64,000 bases of DNA from Priestia abyssalis (lineage in GTDB: Bacteria > Bacillota > Bacilli > Bacillales > Bacillaceae_H). The DNA lies in NCBI RefSeq assembly GCF_002019595.1, contig NZ_KV917369.1:3798624-3862623 (forward strand). The letters run 5' to 3'. The position numbers were made by a program, and so were the translations under genes. The notes under the pieces are model-generated. The model ran no database searches. It was given only the letters and a program-made list of their open reading frames with translations, and was not told the DNA's origin. Below, piece by piece: positions 34,425 through 43,218 of this stretch (positions are counted from its first letter, which is position 1; the number at the start of each line of letters is the position of its first letter).

Positions 34425-35168
34425 CTATGAACAAAGTTTATTTAGAAATTGTAATGTTCGCTCATTCCCTGTATGTTCAAAAATTTGTTGAGGTGTTCCT
34501 TCTTCAACGATTACACCTTTATCAATGAATACTATTTTATCCGCTGCTTCACGCGCGAAATTCATTTCATGTGTCACTACAACCATGGTCATTCCTTCTT
34601 TTGCAAGTTCCTTCATAACCTTTAGAACCTCACCTACTAACTCAGGATCTAACGCGGAAGTAGGTTCATCAAAAAGAAGGACTTCAGGTTCCATTGCCAT
34701 CGCCCGTGCGATTCCTACACGCTGCTGTTGTCCACCGGATAGCTGGGATGGATAGTGGTTTGCCCGTTCCGATAATCCTACCTTTTCCAGCAATTGAAGA
34801 GCCTTCGTACGAGAGGCTTCCTTGTCTTGTTTACGAACGTAAACAAGACCTTCCATAACATTTTCAAGTGCAGTCATATGAGGGAACAAATTGTAACCTT
34901 GGAAAACCATACCTGTTTGTTGACGAAACTTAATCACTTGATCTTTTGGAACTGGTTTTTTTTCCTGAAAATCCAAAGAAAATTTTCCAAGCTTAATCGT
35001 CCCTTTTGTAGGCGTTTCTAATAAATTCAGACAACGTAACAAGGTTGTTTTCCCTGAACCCGATGGCCCAATAATACAAACTGTATTGCCTTCCTCAATT
35101 TTTAGATCGATTCCTTTTAAAACCTCTGTTTGTCCAAATTGTTTATGCAGGTTCTTTATTTCAATCAT
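34425..35168 (-). CDS. tcyC: Cystine/amino-acid ABC transporter ATP-binding protein
   Basis: 247 residues, the GlnQ/HisP class: Walker [13 protein letters not shown] (about 33-44), Q-loop [13 protein letters not shown], signature [16 protein letters not shown], Walker [15 protein letters not shown] and switch [13 protein letters not shown]. Length equals that of B. subtilis TcyC as remembered. Last gene of the three-gene operon, start ATG 35168 after AGGAGGAA. Symbol by similarity and operon context. Confidence 0.9.
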   Translation of the reverse strand: MIEIKNLHKQFGQTEVLKGIDLKIEEGNTVCIIGPSGSGKTTLLRCLNLLETPTKGTIKLGKFSLDFQEKKPVPKDQVIKFRQQTGMVFQGYNLFPHMTALENVMEGLVYVRKQDKEASRTKALQLLEKVGLSERANHYPSQLSGGQQQRVGIARAMAMEPEVLLFDEPTSALDPELVGEVLKVMKELAKEGMTMVVVTHEMNFAREAADKIVFIDKGVIVEEGTPQQIFEHTGNERTLQFLNKLCS

Positions 35169-35188
35169 GTATATTTCCTCCTATCAAG

Positions 35189-35872
35189 TTAGCCCACCAC
35201 ATAACGATCAAGTCGTTTTTCCATACGTCCTTGAGCGTTAGAAAGAACGGTACTGAAAATCAAATAAATAAACCCTGCTAGACAATAGAGTACCAATGGT
35301 TCATAGGTTGTTGCAGTAATTTGCTGAGCAACTCTAAACATTTCAGTCACCGTAATGGTAGCGGCCAACGATGTATCCTTTACCAAGCTAATAAAACTGT
35401 TTGACAAAGGCGGGACAGATACCCTTGTTGCCTGAGGAAGAATAATTCTTTTTAATGCCTGCGGATAGCTCATCCCAATAGAATAAGCTGCCTCCCATTG
35501 ACCTTTGGGAATAGAGAGTATGGCCGCACGAATAATCTCTGAATTATAGGCGCCAACACTAATCGTAAAACCGATAATCGCTGAAGGAAGGGGGCTAATC
35601 GTGATGCCTATACTCGGAAGACCATAGAAAATGATAAACAACTGAACAAGCAGCGGTGTTCCTCTAACCACCCACACATAAAATCTTGCAATACCGTCTA
35701 GAAGTTTAATTCCTGAGATTCGGGCTAATGCCGTAAGTAAAGCAAGGAGGAGTCCCAGTAAAAAGGATACTAATGTCAAGGGAACTGTAAACGCAACCCC
35801 AGCTTTTAACATCGGGAAAAAAGAATTTACAATGATGTCAGCAATTCGGTCCATTCTTTCATCAGCAAACAT
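35189..35872 (-). CDS. tcyB: Cystine/amino-acid ABC transporter permease
   Basis: 227 residues, HisM/GlnP family, about five helices. The EAA loop reads EAAYSIGMSYPQALKRIILPQA; the N-terminus has AGVAFTVPLTLVSFLLGLLLALLTALAR. Probably a homodimer. Sits 20 bases after the ATPase boundary and 12 bases after the receptor gene; start ATG 35872 after GGGAGGG. Confidence 0.9.
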   Translation of the reverse strand: MFADERMDRIADIIVNSFFPMLKAGVAFTVPLTLVSFLLGLLLALLTALARISGIKLLDGIARFYVWVVRGTPLLVQLFIIFYGLPSIGITISPLPSAIIGFTISVGAYNSEIIRAAILSIPKGQWEAAYSIGMSYPQALKRIILPQATRVSVPPLSNSFISLVKDTSLAATITVTEMFRVAQQITATTYEPLVLYCLAGFIYLIFSTVLSNAQGRMEKRLDRYVVG

Positions 35873-35884
35873 GTAGAACCCTCC

Positions 35885-36706
35885 CTATTTTGAAACATCT
35901 TTTCCAAAGTATTTTTGTGAAATACTTAAATATTTTCCATCCTTCATCATGTCGGAAAGCGCTTTATTTACAGCCTCTACCAATTCTTCATTCCCTTTTC
36001 CCATCATGATTCCCATTTTTGCCGGATCATCAAGTTCTGCTACAGATTTGATCGGTGCATCAGGTTTTTGCTTTTTGAAATCTAGGTAGGATAGTCCGTC
36101 ATTTACAACCGCATCCGCACGTTTTGAAAGTAATAAATCAATGGATTGATTAAAACCTTCTACTCCAACAATCTCAGCACCATAAGATGCTGCTATATCT
36201 TTATAGTTACTAGTTAATGTCTGAGCTGATTTTTTTCCTTTCAAATCTTCAAATGATTTAATCGTATTATTGTCCTTGTGAACAATTAAGAAAGGTTTTG
36301 ACAGAATATACGGCACTGAAAAATCGTATTTTTCCTGGCGGTCAGGAGTAATTCCTACATTATTGGCAATAATATCGAACCGCTTTGAATCCAGTCCTGC
36401 GAACATACCGTCCCATTGGGTTTCAATGAATTCTGGTTTTACACCAAGTCTCTTTGCTACTTCTTCCGCGATTTCAACATCAAAACCGGTTAACTTCCCT
36501 GAAGAATCATGGTAACTAAAAGGTGCAAAGGTTCCTTCTGTTCCAATTTTAATAGTCCCACTCGATTTAATTTGCTCTAGCAAATCCTTACTCTCATCTG
36601 CCTGTTTGCTTGATTGACTTGCTGCCTGATTTTCGGCATTTCCGCATGCAGATAATACAAATGCTACGAGTATCGAGAAAGCGATACTGATAAAACTCTT
36701 TTTCAT
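35885..36706 (-). CDS. tcyA: Cystine/amino-acid ABC transporter substrate-binding lipoprotein
   Basis: 273 residues from ATG 36706, chosen because a six-G ribosome site precedes it (ATG 36751 has none). Lipoprotein signal with lipobox LSAC (Cys about 20). Class II amino-acid receptor: GTEGTFAPFSYHDSSGKLTG, ETQWDGMFAGLDSKRFDIIANN and AQTLTSNYKDIAASYGA all match B. subtilis TcyA (YckK) patterns, so cystine is the best guess. Transcribed from a sigma-54-type promoter at 36849-36863. Encoded beside sulfur-amino-acid PLP enzymes, consistent with cystine or a related sulfur amino acid. Confidence 0.9.
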   Translation of the reverse strand: MKKSFISIAFSILVAFVLSACGNAENQAASQSSKQADESKDLLEQIKSSGTIKIGTEGTFAPFSYHDSSGKLTGFDVEIAEEVAKRLGVKPEFIETQWDGMFAGLDSKRFDIIANNVGITPDRQEKYDFSVPYILSKPFLIVHKDNNTIKSFEDLKGKKSAQTLTSNYKDIAASYGAEIVGVEGFNQSIDLLLSKRADAVVNDGLSYLDFKKQKPDAPIKSVAELDDPAKMGIMMGKGNEELVEAVNKALSDMMKDGKYLSISQKYFGKDVSK

Positions 36707-36825
36707 AAATAATTCCCCCCTAAAATTTTCAAAAGAATGGATGATTTGCAAATTACTAGTTTCACTTTTCTGTATAATTTTAATATTCAGAAAAATATAT
36801 CTATACTTTCAAATGGACTCCACCT

Positions 36826-37055
36826 CCTCCTTTTCGTTATATTATTATGCAAGAGTTGTGCCAAAATTAAATCCTTGTTAATTCAACATTCCTACTATCG
36901 AACGAGTTAAGAAATTCCCATTTCCGCGAAGAATATAGTGAAACCCTACCGTTCCGTAATGCTTTTCGGTTCCCAAATTCGAAAAAATATTTCTAATTAT
37001 TAGAAATATTCTCCATAGAAACGAAAAAAGATTGCAAATTTAATTTGCAATCTTG
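36826..37055 (-). repeat. Direct-repeat copy 2: promoter/leader region upstream of the cystine importer
   Basis: Imperfect copy of 34203-34416 with the same order of blocks: A+G-rich segment, sigma-54 promoter, conserved AATATAGTG/TTCC blocks, AAATATT, and the palindrome (arms AAGATTGCAAAT and ATTTGCAATCTT, 37029-37054). The palindrome plus T-run also terminates the aminotransferase gene. Both copies keep a short minus-strand open frame ending VG-LN-stop, perhaps by shared ancestry only. Confidence 0.72.
36849..36863 (-). promoter_or_regulatory. Sigma-54 (SigL) promoter of the cystine importer
   Basis: Minus strand TGGCAC-AACTC-TTGC: GG and GC are separated by exactly 10 bases, the -24/-12 consensus. 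About 143 bases before the receptor start. The GATTGCAAATTTAATTTGCAATC-type palindrome near 37030-37053 is 180 bases upstream and could be the activator site. Confidence 0.85.
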
Positions 37056-37137
37056 GGTAAAATAATCAAACTTTTAGATTGTATCGTTCTGGCTTACGAT
37101 AATGAAAGAAAAGATTGATGGAAAACCTTCTGAAATA

Positions 37138-38445
37138 TCATTGCTTTATATAGCATGGATTCAATTCTTTACAAGACTGATAGATAAGTTCAAAAAGGCG
37201 GTCTAAATCCATTAATTCAACACAGGAAAATGCAATCCGAAGGTCTGTCTTAGCAAGGGAGATGGTACCCACTCCGTACTGATTGAGCAAGTGGATCCTT
37301 AGTGTTTCAGCATCGGAATGCTTTATGCGAAGGCATACGAAATATCCTGAGTTGAATGGATAAGGTTCAAATTCATCCACATATTTTCCGTCCGCTAAGA
37401 TCTCTTTGACTCGCTTGGCCCTGTCTTCCATTACTTTATTTCTCTCCTTGCGCTGTATTTCAAATTCAGGATGTAACAAGGCATCCAAAATGATTGTTTG
37501 GGAAAGGTGCGGACTGCATGAAATGGTACTTCGAATGGAGCCCATCGTCTTTTTCTCCAACGCTTCTAAAACCAGAGGATCCTGAATTCCAAATGTGAGA
37601 AACCCAACACGAAAACCCCAAGCATACTCTTCTTTCGTTGCCCCATCAATTTTAATTGGGAGGACACGCGGGTGTAATCCTACTAAACGAGCGAATATAG
37701 ATTCCTTGATTGAATCTTCATAATATAATCCAAAATAAGCATCGTCCATAACAGCAACAATATTAATCCCAAGATCCGCTGCCTGCTTGATGGCATTAAG
37801 AATTCCTTCTGCCTCTTTCTCCGTAGGAGTATACCCGGTAGGATTATGCGGAAAATTAAGTACAAGAATCGCTTTACCATTTTTGCAGGATAAAAGGGCC
37901 TCCAGCATACCTTCTACATTAAATTTGTTTGCTTTCGTAAATAAAGGATAGGTCACGGTCCCACAGTCGTGGCGGACGTTGAAAAGTATATGATAGTTAT
38001 CCCAATACTTATCCGGCAGTATAATCGAATCACCTTTTTCCACAAACAGGTCGGATACGATACTCAAGCCATGGGTCAGCCCATTCGTCACAATCGGGGT
38101 ACCAAATTCCTTTCCTTCAAGTGAAGGATTATCTTTTAGAAGCTTTTTCTTCCAAACCTCACGCAGCTTCGGTTTTCCCGCAGGTGGAGCATACGGATAC
38201 AGGTCTTTCGGATCAAATGAGGAGAGGTTTTTATGAATTACATCTATATAAATAGGTTGTCCGCCTTCTGAAGCCATTCCGATTGTTGCGTTGAATCGGT
38301 CTGCTTTCCCCCTTGCCTCTCCAGCTTGGCTGACTATCCCTTTTGGGAAATACAAGGATTTTCCTAATGTTGACAACATCTCATATATTGTTTTATTCCG
38401 TTCTTCAATGACATGATTTAATTCTAATGCTAATGGGTTTAGCAT
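37138..38445 (-). CDS. Class I/II PLP-dependent aminotransferase
   Basis: 435 residues, fold type I. Cofactor features: VTNGLTHGLSIVSDLF, NFPHNPTGYTPTEKEAE (substrate carboxylate/PLP ring region), VMDDAYFGLYYED and the PLP-Lys region KIDGATKEEYAWGFRVGF, where Lys precedes E-E-Y-A-W-G-F-R. Slightly longer than ordinary AspC types. 81 bases after the gamma-lyase-like gene, presumably co-transcribed from the sigma-54 promoter at 39767. It could transaminate the keto acid or a sulfur amino acid. ATG 38445 chosen after GAGGG. Confidence 0.85.
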   Translation of the reverse strand: MLNPLALELNHVIEERNKTIYEMLSTLGKSLYFPKGIVSQAGEARGKADRFNATIGMASEGGQPIYIDVIHKNLSSFDPKDLYPYAPPAGKPKLREVWKKKLLKDNPSLEGKEFGTPIVTNGLTHGLSIVSDLFVEKGDSIILPDKYWDNYHILFNVRHDCGTVTYPLFTKANKFNVEGMLEALLSCKNGKAILVLNFPHNPTGYTPTEKEAEGILNAIKQAADLGINIVAVMDDAYFGLYYEDSIKESIFARLVGLHPRVLPIKIDGATKEEYAWGFRVGFLTFGIQDPLVLEALEKKTMGSIRSTISCSPHLSQTIILDALLHPEFEIQRKERNKVMEDRAKRVKEILADGKYVDEFEPYPFNSGYFVCLRIKHSDAETLRIHLLNQYGVGTISLAKTDLRIAFSCVELMDLDRLFELIYQSCKELNPCYIKQ

Positions 38446-38526
38446 TTTATACACCCTCTTTATCTAGTTAGATTTTTCCGAATCATATTTAACCTTAACA
38501 CTCAACAAACTCCTGAAGCCTCACCG

Positions 38527-39684
38527 TTATCCTAATGCCATTTCAAGATCCTCCCATATATCTTCTACATCTTCAATTCCAACCGAAAAACGAACGAGTC
38601 CATCATAGAGACCTGCTTGTTCTCTTTCTTCTCTAGGGATGATCGCATGTGTCATCGATGCTGGATGTTGAATTAATGTGCCTACATCACCCAGGGAAAC
38701 TGCTAAAGTACTCAGTTTTACAGAATTCATAAGTTTAACACCTGTTTCATATCCCCCCTTTAAGACAAAAGAAATCATTGCTCCAGGACCTTTCATTTGT
38801 TTCTCCATGATATTTTTATCTTCAAAACTTGCTAGTCCTGGAAAATAAACCTTCTCTATAGCCTTATGTTTTTCCAAGCGTTCAGCCAAAATTTGTGCAT
38901 TTTCTTGTGAGCGATCCATGCGAATATGCAATGTACGTATCCCTTGACAGAGAAGCCAGGCATCCATAGGGGCTAAATTTGCTCCCATAGTCTTCTGCAC
39001 TTCTTTTCTCATCGGATCAATAATTTTCTTGCTGGAAATCACTAGTCCGCCAATAAGATATCCATGACCCGACAAATATTTTGTTGCACTGTGGACGACA
39101 ATATCAATGCCGCATAGAATAGGATTTTGTAAATATGGAGATAAAAACGTATTATCAACAATAGTCAAGATACCCTTTTGCTTAGCGATCGCCGCTACAC
39201 TCTTCATATCCACTAAGGAAAGCGTAGGATTCGAAGGGGTTTCAAAGTAGACTACTTTCGTTTTATCTGTAATGTGTGGTTCAAGCTCATCCCCTGTCTT
39301 AAACGGTACAAATGTTACATCAATTCCAAACTTCTTTACCGTTTTGGTTAGAAACGCGTGCGTCGCCCCATACAACGCTGAGTGTGCAACAACGTGATCT
39401 CCTGCCTGCAAAACACCCAAAAGGCAACCAGTTATGGCAGCCATACCAGATGAAAAAGCCAAACAACCTTCACCAAATTCCAATATCGCTGCCTTCTCTT
39501 CCAGTTCTCTTACATTTGGATTTCCCAGGCGTGAATACATAAATCCTGGATCTTCTCCTGCGAAGCGTTGTGCTCCTACTTCTGCATTATCAAAAACAAA
39601 TGTTGAAGTCATATAAACAGGGGTGATGTGTGAGCCATGCCCTGGATCTTTATTTACTTTTACTAGTTTAGATGAATAGTTCAT
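38527..39684 (-). CDS. Methionine gamma-lyase-like / Cys-Met metabolism PLP enzyme
   Basis: 385 residues, Cys/Met metabolism family. The PLP Lys is in SATKYLSGHG; the N-terminal YSRLGNPN and GSHITPVYMTSTFVF blocks and the late SLGDVGTLIQHPASMTHA block look more like methionine gamma-lyase than cystathionine gamma-synthase. The position of the active-site Cys of Pseudomonas MGL (YGCT) is Ala here (YGAT), so the exact reaction (methionine, homocysteine or cystathionine cleavage) is open. Start ATG 39684 after AGGAGG. A sigma-54 promoter lies 83-97 bases upstream. Confidence 0.85.
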   Translation of the reverse strand: MNYSSKLVKVNKDPGHGSHITPVYMTSTFVFDNAEVGAQRFAGEDPGFMYSRLGNPNVRELEEKAAILEFGEGCLAFSSGMAAITGCLLGVLQAGDHVVAHSALYGATHAFLTKTVKKFGIDVTFVPFKTGDELEPHITDKTKVVYFETPSNPTLSLVDMKSVAAIAKQKGILTIVDNTFLSPYLQNPILCGIDIVVHSATKYLSGHGYLIGGLVISSKKIIDPMRKEVQKTMGANLAPMDAWLLCQGIRTLHIRMDRSQENAQILAERLEKHKAIEKVYFPGLASFEDKNIMEKQMKGPGAMISFVLKGGYETGVKLMNSVKLSTLAVSLGDVGTLIQHPASMTHAIIPREEREQAGLYDGLVRFSVGIEDVEDIWEDLEMALG

Positions 39685-39766
39685 TATTATTACGCCTCCT
39701 AACTTTAGTAATCTGAAATGTTGTCGTTTTTATTTCTTCCTATTAGTTGTATATAAATCTTTACAT

Positions 39767-39781
39767 GCAAAATTTATGCCA
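39767..39781 (-). promoter_or_regulatory. Sigma-54 (SigL) promoter of the gamma-lyase/aminotransferase unit
   Basis: Minus strand TGGCAT-AAATT-TTGC, GG to GC spacing 10, an excellent -24/-12 element. No palindrome of the 37030 type was found in the 200 bases upstream. Confidence 0.83.
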
Positions 39782-40031
39782 ACTCTGTAAACCTTATAAA
39801 ATCTACAGTTTCATTATTAAAATTCTTTATTTATTTTCATTTTTGCCAAGGTGCACTACAAAACATAGTAATAATCGAACTTAAGACTTTAGCAATATTG
39901 ATAATAATTTCCTAAAATTGAAAAGAATTTAGCTGCCCTTCTAACTTCTTGGTATTTCATTTTGCAGACAAGTCACTGTTCCTTCTCCTGCACTGCCTAA
40001 GAAAAGGAACCATACTCAAATATCAGCATAA
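39782..40031. other. Non-coding, probable enhancer region
   Basis: AT-rich interval between the sigma-54 promoter and a membrane-protein remnant. An activator binding site would be expected within about 200 bases of the promoter, but no clear inverted repeat is visible. No gene seen. Confidence 0.4.
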
Positions 40032-40295
40032 TCCACTGTTTTTATTCTGTATTTAATCTATCTACCTAAAAGTGTTTTATTTGGATTAACAAATTGGTTC
40101 AAGGATAGAAAACTTATTTCTTTTTTTAGGGGTTTTATTACCGCATTTATAACTTTTGTTTTCTTAGAGCTTCTTTTTTCTGACATAAAACTACCAGATA
40201 TACCGGATAAACTTCAGCCGATAATCTTTGCGGGACCTATTATATTAGCAACTATTGTTTTGTCATTTAAAGCATTCAAACAGAACAAAAAATAA
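40032..40295 (+). pseudogene. Small membrane protein gene lacking a start codon
   Basis: 87 codons open from a TAA at 40029 to TAA 40295. They encode three hydrophobic segments (VFILYLIYLPKSVLFGL; FRGFITAFITFVFLELLF; PIIFAGPIILATIVLSF) with a charged C-terminus KAFKQNKK. The composition is typical of a real membrane protein, but no ATG, GTG or TTG occurs in the first two thirds of the frame and no ribosome site is present. Probably 5'-truncated. Family not recognised. Confidence 0.5.
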
Positions 40296-40610
40296 CCAAA
40301 ATGTATTTTCGGTTAATGCTATGATAAAACAACCTTCTTGAACGGGGGCGTTAATTAAAGATCATAGATAAATAAAATCCATTTTTCTGAATAAGCTATC
40401 ATTGGTAGCCGTACCAGTTTCTTTAACTGTACGACATATCGTTTAGGGAACCGTTTCTTCATGAAATGGTTCTTGTTTTTTGGGCACGAAAAATGCAGGA
40501 TTTTATGCGCTCCTCAGTGCGCTTAAGCGAGTTCAAACATTGATGGTCGATTGATGAAGCGCTCATGTAACCAAATTTCATACGAATTGTTAAATCTTTT
40601 GACATAAAAA
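40296..40610. other. Non-coding interval with a plus-strand terminator
   Basis: GAACCGTTTC-TTCAT-GAAATGGTTC followed by TTGTTTTTT (40448-40482) is a good plus-strand terminator, presumably once serving the upstream membrane-protein remnant or a lost gene. Nothing else recognised. Confidence 0.65.
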
Positions 40611-40651
40611 CAAACAAAAAGCTCAACATTCTTTCTATAGAATCTTGAGCT
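40611..40651 (-). terminator. Terminator of the PBP4-type gene
   Basis: Minus strand AGCTCAAGATTCT-loop-AAGAATGTTGAGCT then TTTTTG, directly after the dacC-like stop. Confidence 0.88.
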
Positions 40652-40658
40652 CTTCGCC

Positions 40659-42098
40659 TTAATAAATTGTAATCATTTTTTTCATAACAGTGTCAATTTG
40701 TGTAATATAGCTTGAACTATTGTGTTCTACTAAAATACTAAAAGCATACCATTTCCCGCTATTAGCACGCACATAGCCTGCAAGAGTCGAAACGCCATCC
40801 AGGCTACCTGTTTTGGCCATTACACGATTTTTATAGACAGTCTCTGTAAAGCGATTTCGCAACGTTCCACCTATTAAACGGTCTCTTTGGCCACCTAAAG
40901 GCAAGCTAGTTAAAAATGTACGATAGGATGGTTCCTGTGGTTGTTTTACAAGGAATAACGTTTGTTGAATAGCGTTCACTCTATTTGAATGAGAAATCCC
41001 TGAACCATCTTCGAATTTCCATTGGTTCATGTCTAATCCGATTGATTGGCCATGTTCTCTTACTACTTTTAGCCCATGTTCCCAATCTCCCGCATTATAA
41101 ACTCTTTTGCCCATCGTTTTTACTAATATATCAGCAATCCCGTTATTACTTAACTTTAAAAAGCTTGGCATTAATTCTTTTAATGTTTTGGAGCGTTTTG
41201 TACCTAAAGATACTGCATCGCCTGGCACCGTTGCATAATCTACTTTAGAGCCATTGGCGAATTTAATGCCTTGTGCAGCAAGCGTATTTTTAAATGAAGT
41301 GAGTGTACTTAATGTAGGGTTAAACATTGTTACCCATTCTTTTTTAGAGCTTCCTTGCGGCAAGTTACCAGAAATGATAATTTGATTTGTACGATATTTC
41401 CTTTCAATTCTTAAGGTATTGCTACTTCCAGCTTTAACTGTTTTGGCGTTATTAATCAGTCTTAGTCCGCTTAGATTTGGTTGTACCGAAATGCTTGGTG
41501 CAGAACCTGTTCTTGAAGCTTTAGCTGTAACAATGACTGTACTCACGTCATAATCATTGTCTGGTGAAGTAGTTAAGGCTGAAATTGGAGCAGCGTAGTA
41601 ATAGGTTTCATCTTTAGCTAAAATACCCGGTGATAAACGGTCTCCTGTAAACCAAGTTTCATCCCCATAAATGTTCCCATTTATTTGTTTAATCCCTTTT
41701 TGCTTTAATGTATTGCTAAAGGTAACAAAGTCTTTTACTTGTAAAGTAGGATCACCTTCTCCACGAAGATAAATGTTCCCGTTTAAAACCCCGTTCTGAA
41801 TCTTTCCATCCATTAACATTTGTGTTGAGAAATAATAATCTTCCCCTAAAACTTCTAAAGCTGTTGCAGCAGTTAATAGTTTTAAAGTTGAAGCAGGTTT
41901 AATACCGTTGTTCCCATAGTACTCATAGACAAGTTCTCCAGTATCTAAATCACGAAGAGCCATTGAGAAATTGGTACCATAAAGATGATGATTAACCGTT
42001 TTGGTTAATTCACTATTCGCCTCTGCATTTATACTGAAAAAAGTAGAAGCAATGGCCATAACAAAAAATAATATGTATATCTTTAGCTGATTTTTCAA
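40659..42098 (-). CDS. D-alanyl-D-alanine carboxypeptidase/endopeptidase, PBP4 class (DacB/DacC type)
   Basis: Exported peptidoglycan peptidase (peptidase S13). 479 residues: signal peptide (about 1-27, cut near AEA-NS), SxxK motif PASTLKLL around residue 68, SxN motif KLSNNGIADI near 320 and KTG motif AKTGSLDGVS near 425. The insert between motifs 1 and 2 (about 100-300) is normal for class C low-mass PBPs such as B. subtilis DacC. Start ATG 42098 after AGGAGG. Monocistronic with its own terminator; repeat copy H lies upstream. Confidence 0.93.
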   Translation of the reverse strand: MKNQLKIYILFFVMAIASTFFSINAEANSELTKTVNHHLYGTNFSMALRDLDTGELVYEYYGNNGIKPASTLKLLTAATALEVLGEDYYFSTQMLMDGKIQNGVLNGNIYLRGEGDPTLQVKDFVTFSNTLKQKGIKQINGNIYGDETWFTGDRLSPGILAKDETYYYAAPISALTTSPDNDYDVSTVIVTAKASRTGSAPSISVQPNLSGLRLINNAKTVKAGSSNTLRIERKYRTNQIIISGNLPQGSSKKEWVTMFNPTLSTLTSFKNTLAAQGIKFANGSKVDYATVPGDAVSLGTKRSKTLKELMPSFLKLSNNGIADILVKTMGKRVYNAGDWEHGLKVVREHGQSIGLDMNQWKFEDGSGISHSNRVNAIQQTLFLVKQPQEPSYRTFLTSLPLGGQRDRLIGGTLRNRFTETVYKNRVMAKTGSLDGVSTLAGYVRANSGKWYAFSILVEHNSSSYITQIDTVMKKMITIY

Positions 42099-42171
42099 TT
42101 CTTTCCTCCTCCTTTTTCAACTAAACATTATCATAGAATTCTATTATCGTACAATATTCTATTTCTAGTTT

Positions 42172-42291
42172 TATATGGATCGATTTAGAAAATTCGACAT
42201 GACCAAAGAACGGCTATGCCCAATTTTCTAGACCTAAGCGGCTGCCCCCCCTACAGGGTTGGCGCCATCCGCATAGGTGAACTAAAACCTT
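42172..42291 (+). repeat. Dispersed structured repeat, copy H (right half missing)
   Basis: TATATGGATCGATTTAG, hairpin with loop AAAGAAC, CCTAAGCGGCTGCC, CAGGGTTGGCGCCATCCGCATAGGTGAAC, where it stops abruptly and joins an ankyrin-repeat remnant. The ankyrin frame runs into it and stops. Confidence 0.85.
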
Positions 42292-42513
42292 TCTCACGTG
42301 CGTGTTGTAACCGAGTCACATTATCATTGTCTGGAATGTTCACATCCGTCCCTGCCTTGATGAGTACTTTTACGGTTTCTACATTATTATAGGCTACAAT
42401 CATAGTGGCAGTCCGTCCTTTTGAGTCCTGTGCGTTGATATTCGCATCTTTCTCAATGAGTTTACTTACCGCGTCCGCCTCTATTCTAATATTGTTGTTG
42501 CCTCTGCTCTTTT
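42285..42513 (-). pseudogene. Ankyrin-repeat protein remnant
   Basis: Minus-strand frame: EADAVSKLIEKDANINAQD, SKGRTATMIVAYNNVETVKV and LIKAGTDVNIPDNDNV are two ankyrin units (TPLM-A..N..-V..LL..GA-DVN pattern). The 5' part is missing or unlike ankyrin, and the 3' end is cut by repeat copy H. Confidence 0.72.
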
Positions 42514-42582
42514 TACCTGAGGAGTGAAATTTATATTCTTTGGCTTTTTCTCATGGAAAACACGTTCCGTTAAAAATGTAAT

Positions 42583-42990
42583 TTACTTATTCATTTCTTT
42601 CCAAAAAGCAAAAGGATTCTTTTCTGAGAGGTTTTTATCCAGCTTTATTAATTTAATGTCTCGTTGTTCCTTTGGAAGAGCGATTTGCTGATAAACGTAT
42701 TTCGTTCCTAACCCAATTTCTTCTTCCTCTTGTGCAGTATAGCAATAATAAACATTTCTAAGATTTGTCCAGTAAATGGCGCTTAAACACATCGGGCAAG
42801 GCTCTCCGCTTGCGTATAGTTCACAGTCGGAAAGGTCAGATGTACCAAAAGTGCGACAAACCTGACGGATAGCTAGAAGTTCAGCATGTGCAGTGGGGTC
42901 GTGTGTTTACAATAAAGGAATCGGTTATTATTAATCCCATGCAGAATGATCGTAAAAGCATTCATAATAACAAAGGACGCTTGAAGATTT
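42583..42990 (-). pseudogene. Guanine/nucleoside deaminase (GuaD/CDA family) pseudogene
   Basis: Zinc-site motifs are intact: DPTAHAELLAI (HAE) and GEPCPMCLSAIYW (PCxxC), followed by the GuaD-like C-terminus ALPKEQRDIKLIKLDKNL...PFAFWKEMNK. The N-terminal 45-50 residues are out of frame: a TAA stands directly before the HAE segment, and a neighbouring frame continues upstream (INNNRFLYC), consistent with a 2-base insertion. No start codon. Probably inactive. Confidence 0.7.
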
Positions 42991-43134
42991 CTTCTGTTTT
43001 AAGGTAAGAATAATCTGATTTTATCGTAAAATAATCTGGTTCATCGTAATTTTTCCTCATTTCATCCTAGAATTCATCCTTACTGAACGTTATCTGATAA
43101 AATAATTTACAAAGATACAAGAGAGACGAAAATA

Positions 43135-43148
43135 AGAAAACGCTTACA
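43135..43148 (+). promoter_or_regulatory. cre-like site before mqo
   Basis: AGAAAACGCTTACA matches the cre consensus at 13 of 14 positions, 71-84 bases upstream of the mqo start. Confidence 0.65.
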
Positions 43149-43218
43149 AAAATATCCAAGAATATTGTTTATCAAATCGTATGATCCTGACAGAGAAAGG
43201 GTAGAAAGGGTGGGAAAA

